A stretch of 64,000 nt of DNA from Krasilnikovia cinnamomea (lineage in GTDB: Bacteria; Actinomycetota; Actinomycetes; Mycobacteriales; Micromonosporaceae): positions 3,844,001 to 3,908,000 of the forward strand of contig NZ_SHKY01000001.1 in assembly GCF_004217545.1 (NCBI RefSeq), given 5' to 3'. The position numbers and the translations under genes are program-made. Positions 58,667 through 64,000 of this stretch are shown here, in pieces. The notes below the pieces were generated by a model. The model was not told where the DNA came from and did no database searches. It saw only the letters and a list, made by a program, of their open reading frames with translations. Each line of letters starts with the position of its first letter. Position 1 is the first letter of the stretch.

Positions 58667-61438
58667 TCAGGCCAGGGGTGGCGCGTTCGTCCAGGTGGCG
58701 TCGGCGGCGTAGCTCGCGGTGGCGTCCCACGTGTTGCCGCCGCCACTGGTGGCGATGTAGACCGCCTCCGCGTAGTGGCGCCAGTGATAGCCGGGGTAGT
58801 TGATCGACTCGAGGGACACGTTCCCGGCGCCGCCGTTCAACGGCGGCTGGGCGCAGAACGTGGCGTCCTGCCGGAACAGCGCCGAGCCGTCGTCGGCCGC
58901 CTTCTGCAACCGGTACCCCGAGTGCCGCAGGTACTGACCCGGGAAGTTCACCGACTCGAACGAGTAGCAGCCGTTGTCGGCCAGCCCGGCACGCACCGTG
59001 AACGTGGCGTCCTGCCGATCGAGCATCGGGCTGCCCGCGCTGAGCACGTCGGTGCGGGCCAGGCCGTCGCGGTGGCGCAGGTACCGGTCGGTGTATCCGG
59101 GCGTGGTCACCCGGAACGACCGATTCTGGCCCACCGGCAGGTCGGCCCCGCTGCGCCACCACGCGGTGGTGACGTTCCAGGTGGCGTCGTCGGCGAACGA
59201 GCCCCCGGTGTCCGGGTCCATCCACACCTCGGCGTTGCGGTGCCGCAGGAAGTACCCCGGCAGGCTGGCCGCCTCCAGCGAGGTCCCGCCCCCGGACCGG
59301 CCCGGCCGGGTGCAGAACGTGGCGTCCCCGGCGTACGTCCCGCCGTCGTTGGCCTCCTTGTACACCCGCAGGCCGCGGTGCCGCAGATACTGCCCGGGGA
59401 AGTCGCGCGACTCGAAGGAGTAGCAGGCGGGGTCGGACAGCCCGGGCCGGACCCAGAACGTGGCGTCCTGCCGGTCCACCGTGGAGCTGCCGCTGGTGAT
59501 CACCGACGTCACCGCGGCGCCGTTCGCGTGCCGCAGGTAGCGGTCGGTGTAGCCGGGCGTGGTCACCCGCAGCGACACCAGCCTGCCCGAAGGCAGCGTG
59601 GTGCCGCGCGCCGCGCCCAGCACGGCCAGGTTGACGGCCCGCACCCGGGCCAGGTCCATCTTCGCCACCCGCCGGTCGTAGGTGTAGAAGCCGTTCAGCT
59701 CCTCCTCCACGTCGGTGGGCTCGGTGTAGATCGAGCCGGACAGCCCGTTCGCACTGATCAGGTCGACCAGCCGCCCGGTGATCTGCACGTACCGGTCGGT
59801 GAGGGCGGTCGGGTCCGGCAGCCACTCGTACGCGAACTTGCCGCTGCTCGGCCACTCGTGGCCCGGCATGCGCAGGCCGAGGCCGCCGTACTCGCCGTTG
59901 ACCGCGAATCGGGTCGCGGTGGGGGCGCGGGTGATGCCGGGGCCGACGTACATGTGGTCGTCGATGACGTCGCCGTTGCCCGGGTCAGGGTCGGAGTCGC
60001 AGCAGTTGGCGCCCGAGTTGTGGTTCACCATCCGGGTGGGGTCCCAGCTCTTCACGAGGTCGGCGATGCGGCCCGCGTCGTACTCGCCCCAGCCCTCGTT
60101 GAACGGCACCCACTGCACGATCGAGGTGATGCCCTTGTGCAGATCCACCATCGCCCGCAGTTCCCGCTCGAAGCGGGTGCGCCCGGCCGTGGACGGTTCC
60201 CTGCCGCTGGGCAGGGCGGGCATGTCCTGCCAGACCATCAGCCCGAGCCGGTCCGCCCAGTAGAACCAGCGGTCCGGCTCCACCTTGATGTGTTTGCGGA
60301 CCGTGTTGAAGCCCATGGCCTTCTGCTGTTCCAGGTCGAAGCGCAGGGCCGCGTCGGTGGGCGCGGTGTACAGGCCGTCGGGCCAGAACCCCTGGTCGAG
60401 TGTGCCGAGCTGGTAGACGAACGCGCCGTTGAGCGTCGGGCGCAGCACCCCGCCGAGCATGGCCTTGCCGAGGACGCGCATGCCGACGTACCCGCCCACG
60501 GTGTCACCGCCGCCGGTGCCGGTCAGGGCGACCCGCAGGTCGTACAGGAACGGGTCGTCCGGGGTCCACAGGTGTGCGTTGGGCACGGGGATGCGGATGG
60601 GTGCGCCGACCGCGCCGGTGGCCGAGCCGACCACGGTGCCGCCGGAGAGGACCTGCGCGCTGACCGCCTGGCCGCTGATCCCGGTGCCCTGGACGACCAG
60701 GTCGAGCGCGCCCGCGGCCAGGTTCGGGGTCGGGTCGAGGCGGGTGATCCGGGCCGGGTTGGTGGGTTCCAGCCAGACCGTCTGCCAGATTCCCGAGGAC
60801 GGGGTGTACCAGATGCCGCCGCGGCTGAGCCGCTGCTTGCCGATCGGGATGTCCTGGGTCTCCACGGGCGCCCAGACCCCGACGATCAGCTCGTTCGTCC
60901 CGGCCCACAGCGCGGCCGTGATGTCGTAGGAGAACCGGTCGTAGCCGCCCTCGTGCGTGCCGACCGCGACGCCGTTGACCCACACCGTGGACTGCCAGGT
61001 CACCGCGCCGAAGTTGAGCTGCACACGGCGCCCGCTCCAGCCGTCGGGCACGGTGAACGTCCGCCGGTAGTACATGTACGTCTCGTGCCGCATGATCCCG
61101 GAGAGCGCACTCTCGATCGGGTACGGCACGAGCACCTCCTCGGCCAGCGTCCGCCCGACCGGCGGGGTGCCCAGATCGGCCGCGCCCGCGAACTGCCAGA
61201 CGCCGTTGAGGCTCTGCCAGTCGGGCCGGGTGAGCTGCGGGCGGGGGTATTCGGGCAGGGGATTCGTGGTGGACACCTGGCTCGTCCACGGGGTGCTCAG
61301 CGGCGGCGTCTTCGGGACGAATCCCGCCGCCTCGGCAGGTCCGGTGACCGTCAGTGCGCAGGTGGCGGCGGCGAGCGCGGCGGCAGTGGTGGCCAGCAGG
61401 CGCCGCCAGGCGGGGACGGTGGGGGAAGGTGCGTGCAC
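58667..61438 (-). CDS. Secreted GH2 glycosidase with two AbfB (CBM42-like) repeats
   Basis: A 923-residue exported enzyme. A signal peptide (WRRLLATTAAALAAATCALTV) is followed by glycoside hydrolase family 2 sandwich, immunoglobulin-like and barrel domains. The acid/base is Glu448 (PFNEGWG) and the probable nucleophile is Glu516 (NGEYGG). Residues about 615-760 and 770-923 are two related beta-trefoil repeats, each starting VTTPGYTDRYLRH, which match the arabinofuranose-binding AbfB domain. GH2 contains beta-galactosidases and also furanosidases, and the furanose-type importer around it favours an arabino- or galactofuranoside target. The GTG at 61438 follows AGAGGAG. Confidence 0.93.
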   Translation of the reverse strand: MHAPSPTVPAWRRLLATTAAALAAATCALTVTGPAEAAGFVPKTPPLSTPWTSQVSTTNPLPEYPRPQLTRPDWQSLNGVWQFAGAADLGTPPVGRTLAEEVLVPYPIESALSGIMRHETYMYYRRTFTVPDGWSGRRVQLNFGAVTWQSTVWVNGVAVGTHEGGYDRFSYDITAALWAGTNELIVGVWAPVETQDIPIGKQRLSRGGIWYTPSSGIWQTVWLEPTNPARITRLDPTPNLAAGALDLVVQGTGISGQAVSAQVLSGGTVVGSATGAVGAPIRIPVPNAHLWTPDDPFLYDLRVALTGTGGGDTVGGYVGMRVLGKAMLGGVLRPTLNGAFVYQLGTLDQGFWPDGLYTAPTDAALRFDLEQQKAMGFNTVRKHIKVEPDRWFYWADRLGLMVWQDMPALPSGREPSTAGRTRFERELRAMVDLHKGITSIVQWVPFNEGWGEYDAGRIADLVKSWDPTRMVNHNSGANCCDSDPDPGNGDVIDDHMYVGPGITRAPTATRFAVNGEYGGLGLRMPGHEWPSSGKFAYEWLPDPTALTDRYVQITGRLVDLISANGLSGSIYTEPTDVEEELNGFYTYDRRVAKMDLARVRAVNLAVLGAARGTTLPSGRLVSLRVTTPGYTDRYLRHANGAAVTSVITSGSSTVDRQDATFWVRPGLSDPACYSFESRDFPGQYLRHRGLRVYKEANDGGTYAGDATFCTRPGRSGGGTSLEAASLPGYFLRHRNAEVWMDPDTGGSFADDATWNVTTAWWRSGADLPVGQNRSFRVTTPGYTDRYLRHRDGLARTDVLSAGSPMLDRQDATFTVRAGLADNGCYSFESVNFPGQYLRHSGYRLQKAADDGSALFRQDATFCAQPPLNGGAGNVSLESINYPGYHWRHYAEAVYIATSGGGNTWDATASYAADATWTNAPPLA

Positions 61439-61507
61439 GTGCTCTCTCCTCTGCGGGGTCGGCAGAGCGGAACGGGGAGTGACGTTGGAGATCGAAGCGA
61501 GGACCGA

Positions 61508-61558
61508 GGCGTGGCGGCGCCCCCGGGTCGCCCCGGGTCCGCCCGGCGCCGCCACGCC
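61508..61558 (-). terminator. 14-bp perfect stem-loop between binding-protein and GH2 genes
   Basis: GGCGTGGCGGCGCC at 61508-61521 is exactly mirrored at 61545-61558. It lies 18 bases after the binding-protein stop (minus strand). In ABC-transport operons such a structure often protects the upstream message or attenuates the downstream genes, so that the binding protein is made in excess. Confidence 0.7.
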
Positions 61559-61575
61559 GGTTCGTTGCGCGTCGG

Positions 61576-62652
61576 TCAGTACGCGCTGGCCAGATCGGTC
61601 TTCGCGTTGCTCGCGTCGTACTGACGGTCCTGGATGACGATGTCCGCGGGGACCGGCTGGCCCGCGAAGAACGTGGTGGCGGTCTGGAAGGCCAGCGGGC
61701 CGAACCGGGGGTTCGACTCGATCACCGCGTTGATCCAGCCGTCCACGATGCCCTGGACCGCACCCTTCGTGCCGTCGATCGAGACGACCTTGACGTCACC
61801 CGCCTTCTTGCCCGCGCCCTTGAGGGCCACGACCGCGCCGAGCGCCATCTCGTCGTTCTCGGCGTAGATGCCGTTGATGTCCGACTTGGACTGCAGGAGC
61901 TGCTCCGTGACCTTCTGGCCCTCCTCGCGGGAGAACTGGCCGGTCTGCTCGAACACGATCTTGATGTCCGGCGCGACCTTCGCGATCTGGTCCTTGAAAC
62001 CGCTGGTCCGCAGCGTGGTGACGTTGTTGCCCGGTGCGCCCAGCAGGATCGCGACGGTGCCCTTGTCGCCCATCGCCTTGGCCATCTCGTCGGCGGCCCG
62101 CTTGCCCTGCTCGGCGAAGTCGGAGCCGATGAAGGTCAGATAGTCCTTGCAGGCCGCAGCGTTGATCTTGCGGTCGATGGTGACGATCGGGACCTTCCTG
62201 GCCGACGCCTTCGCGAAGACCGAGTCCCAGCCGTCGGAGTTCAGCGGCGCCACGATCAGCAGCTGCACCCCGGAGTCCAGCATCTGCTCCACGTCGCTGA
62301 TCTGCTTGTTGAACTGTGAGTTCGCGTTCGTCGTCGTGAGGTTCGTGATGCCCAGCTTGGCGGCCTCGTCCTTGATGGACTGCGTCTCGGCGATGCGGAA
62401 CGGGTTGGCCTCCTTCTCCGACTGGGAGAAGCCCACCTTCGCCGTCCTGAGTTCGACCTTCGTGCCGCCGTACTGATCGAGGGTGCAGGTCGCGCCGCCC
62501 GGCGCGGCGGACGCGACGACCTGGGCCCCGGCCGCGGAAGCGCCGCTGGTGGCCGTGTCGCCGTCCTCGGACTTCGCGCAGGCGCTGAGGAACAGCAGGG
62601 CCGCACCGAGGATGGCGGCCGCCGGCCGCCAACGGCCGGACGCAACGCTCAT
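61576..62652 (-). CDS. Sugar-binding lipoprotein, YtfQ-like
   Basis: A 358-residue periplasmic-binding-type protein. The lipobox LLFLSAC places the lipidated Cys at about residue 25. The mature part starts VGFSQSEKEANPFRIAETQSIKDEAAKLG and contains VEQMLDSGVQLLIVAPLNSDGWDSVFAKA and VSIDGTKGAVQGIVDG. This matches the YtfQ type of binding protein (galactofuranose in Escherichia coli). It is the first gene of the furanose locus, preceded by TAGGAGATCG. Confidence 0.93.
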   Translation of the reverse strand: MSVASGRWRPAAAILGAALLFLSACAKSEDGDTATSGASAAGAQVVASAAPGGATCTLDQYGGTKVELRTAKVGFSQSEKEANPFRIAETQSIKDEAAKLGITNLTTTNANSQFNKQISDVEQMLDSGVQLLIVAPLNSDGWDSVFAKASARKVPIVTIDRKINAAACKDYLTFIGSDFAEQGKRAADEMAKAMGDKGTVAILLGAPGNNVTTLRTSGFKDQIAKVAPDIKIVFEQTGQFSREEGQKVTEQLLQSKSDINGIYAENDEMALGAVVALKGAGKKAGDVKVVSIDGTKGAVQGIVDGWINAVIESNPRFGPLAFQTATTFFAGQPVPADIVIQDRQYDASNAKTDLASAY

Positions 62653-62710
62653 GACGATCTCCTAACGAGCGGAAGGAATAGATCGATGGTGGTAACTGGC
62701 CGGAAACACA

Positions 62711-62739
62711 TTCACTCACTATCGAACTTTTCCTGTCAA
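62711..62739 (-). promoter_or_regulatory. Candidate promoter of the furanose locus
   Basis: On the minus strand a perfect TTGACA (62739-62734) lies 82 bases upstream of the binding-protein ATG. At 17 bases AGTGAA is a poor -10, so only the -35 is strong. The divergent carboxypeptidase gene shares the region. Confidence 0.35.
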
Positions 62740-62813
62740 GGTCAGTCGCCTTCGCCCATCACGGGGGTCCGATCCGCCCGAAATCGGCTTGCCGGGTCGG
62801 CTTTGATGGAGAC

Positions 62814-63860
62814 ATGCGCCCCACGTTCCGTACGCCGCCGAAGCTGTCCCCGGGTGACCGCGTCGCGGTCGTCTCCCCGTCGTTCGCCGCCCCGGCCGAA
62901 TTCCCGGACCTGCATGAGCAGGCGATGCGGCGGCTGCGCGACGACTTCGGCCTCGAACCGGTCGAGTACCCCACCACCCGGCAGCTCGGGGCCGCCCCCG
63001 CCGAGCGGGCCCGCGACCTGATGGCCGCGTACGCGGACCCCGGCATCCGGGCCGTGCTGGCCACGATCGGCGGCGACGACCAGATCACCGTGCTGCCGCA
63101 CCTGGACCCGGCGCCGTTCCAAGCCGACCCGAAACCGTTCTTCGGGTACTCCGACAACACCAACCTGCTGATCTGGCTGTGGCACCACGGTGTCGCCGCC
63201 TACCACGGCGGCTCGACCATGGTGCATGTCGCCCGCGGTGCGGGCCCGCACCCGGTCTCCGCCGGATCACTGCGCGCCGCCCTGTTCACCCCGGGCGACC
63301 TGGAGATCACCCCGGTCGAGGAGTTCAGCGACGAGGAACTGAGCTGGCACGACCCCGCCTCGCTGACCAGCTCGCTGCCGCACGTACCGAGCCCCGGCTG
63401 GGTGTGGCACCAGCCCGACCGGGTGGTCACCGCGCCGACCTGGGGCGGCAACCTGGAGATCCTGCACTGGCAGCTCGCTGCCGACCGGTGGATCCGCCCG
63501 GTGGACGACTACGCGGGCTGCGTGCTCCTGCTGGAGACCTCGGAGGAGATGCCGCCGGACACCGAGGTGTTCCGGATCCTGCGCAACGCCGGAGAACGCG
63601 GACTGCTGGCGCAGTTCCCGGCCATCCTGGTGGGCACCGCCAAAGCGTCGTCGTTCTCCGCCCCGCGCCCGCCCGAGGAACGCGCCAGGTACCGCGACGA
63701 GCAGCGCGAGGCGGTGCTGCGCGCGCTACGCGACTACCACCCCGAGGCGATGGTGGTCTTCGGTGTCGACTTCGGACACACCGACCCGCAGTGGATCCTG
63801 CCGTACGGCGGCTCCGTCACCGTGGACGGCCCGGCCCGCCGGATCACCGCCCACCTCTGA
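62814..63860 (+). CDS. S66-family LD-carboxypeptidase/MccF-like peptidase
   Basis: A 348-residue serine peptidase of the S66 family. The nucleophile Ser is in GYSDNTNLL, the Glu in LLLETSEEMPPDT and the His in FGVDFGHTDPQW, with a GGDD oxyanion loop. Members either cut the L,D bond of murein tetrapeptides during recycling or, in the MccF branch, inactivate acyl-aminoacyl-nucleotide antibiotics. The GTSK-type and WGGNLEIL segments fit MccF-like proteins, so both roles remain open. It is divergent from the furanose locus. TGGAGAC precedes the ATG. Confidence 0.92.
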   Translation: MRPTFRTPPKLSPGDRVAVVSPSFAAPAEFPDLHEQAMRRLRDDFGLEPVEYPTTRQLGAAPAERARDLMAAYADPGIRAVLATIGGDDQITVLPHLDPAPFQADPKPFFGYSDNTNLLIWLWHHGVAAYHGGSTMVHVARGAGPHPVSAGSLRAALFTPGDLEITPVEEFSDEELSWHDPASLTSSLPHVPSPGWVWHQPDRVVTAPTWGGNLEILHWQLAADRWIRPVDDYAGCVLLLETSEEMPPDTEVFRILRNAGERGLLAQFPAILVGTAKASSFSAPRPPEERARYRDEQREAVLRALRDYHPEAMVVFGVDFGHTDPQWILPYGGSVTVDGPARRITAHL

Positions 63861-63864
63861 CCCT

Positions 63865-64000
63865 TCAGACGTGTTCCGGGGTGGGGTGCCGGGGCGGCCC
63901 GGCGGGGTCGCAGAAGCTCCGGACCGGGGTCTCCGGCGTCCCCGCCGCCTCCGGCGTGGCCTCGTGCAGGCGGCGGGGCACGAAGACCGCGGCCACCGCG
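63865..64000 (-). CDS. Partial protein, probable transporter C-terminus
   Basis: The minus-strand frame entering at the right edge reads AVAAVFVPRRLHEATPEAAG and ends PRHPTPEHV. The hydrophobic start followed by a basic PRR cap and a soluble tail suits the last helix and cytoplasmic end of an MFS transporter, but only 45 residues are visible. It converges on the carboxypeptidase gene with a four-base gap. Confidence 0.5.
   Translation of the reverse strand, partial: AVAAVFVPRRLHEATPEAAGTPETPVRSFCDPAGPPRHPTPEHV

Noticed and set aside
1..64000. Mobile elements, integrases, tRNA and rRNA genes.
   Set aside because: No transposase, integrase, terminal repeats, cloverleaf or rRNA sequence was recognised. 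Composition appears even across the window.

Overview
The window is dense, very GC-rich DNA with many GTG starts and strong third-position GC bias, and no insertion sequence, prophage, CRISPR array, tRNA or rRNA gene was recognised. The gene content (XRE/DUF397 pair, futalosine-pathway menaquinone genes, SepH, Ku plus split LigD, XPB-type helicase, DUF3027, DUF2530, c-di-AMP riboswitches) and the gene order around serC, sepH, mqnD and the XPB helicase point to a filamentous actinomycete, most likely Micromonosporaceae (Actinoplanes-like). The genus is an inference.

Bases 1-13.5 kb: the 3' end of a geranylgeranyl reductase with coding and stop-codon-spanning tandem repeats; an XRE/DUF5753 regulator with its DUF397 partner behind a 14-bp inverted repeat; small membrane proteins; an MFS exporter and a Nudix hydrolase; then a non-homologous end-joining locus (ku divergent from separate ligase and polymerase genes) next to an XPB-like helicase and a helicase-associated/WYL protein.

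13.5-33 kb: mostly housekeeping. It holds a HAD phosphatase, a cold-shock protein, MqnD and futalosine hydrolase (the latter translationally coupled to an MFS protein with a repeat tail), DUF3027 and DUF2530 proteins, a purine permease, a MarR/MFS pair with a clear operator, SepH, SerC, citrate synthase 2, PdxH, an MFS protein, an aldose epimerase, a nitroreductase, an acyl-CoA dehydrogenase, a DUF4230 protein and a PspC protein. A small gene just downstream of sepH appears frameshifted.

33-49 kb: a CDP-alcohol phosphotransferase with a DUF5941 tail, an orphan MsiK-type sugar ATPase, a proline-rich membrane protein, an RsbW-like kinase, and a beta-phosphoglucomutase plus GH65 disaccharide phosphorylase pair. 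Next come two divergent paralogous secreted proteins with coiled coils and a LAS-type metallopeptidase signature. Each is preceded by its own ydaO-type c-di-AMP riboswitch, and the two riboswitches face away from each other. A polysaccharide ABC exporter, a TetR regulator, a lipoprotein and a TPR-diguanylate cyclase with an inhibitory site follow.

49-64 kb: a TetR/DHA2 efflux pair with three operator copies; a secreted neprosin-like (DUF239) protein keeping both candidate catalytic glutamates; an ECF sigma/anti-sigma pair; a DCC thiol oxidoreductase; and a five-gene furanose-sugar locus. In that locus a YtfQ-like binding protein, a secreted GH2 enzyme with duplicated arabinofuranose-binding domains, a two-domain ATPase and two different permeases lie in one direction, which suggests outside hydrolysis of furanosides followed by uptake. 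An S66 carboxypeptidase and a partial gene close the window.
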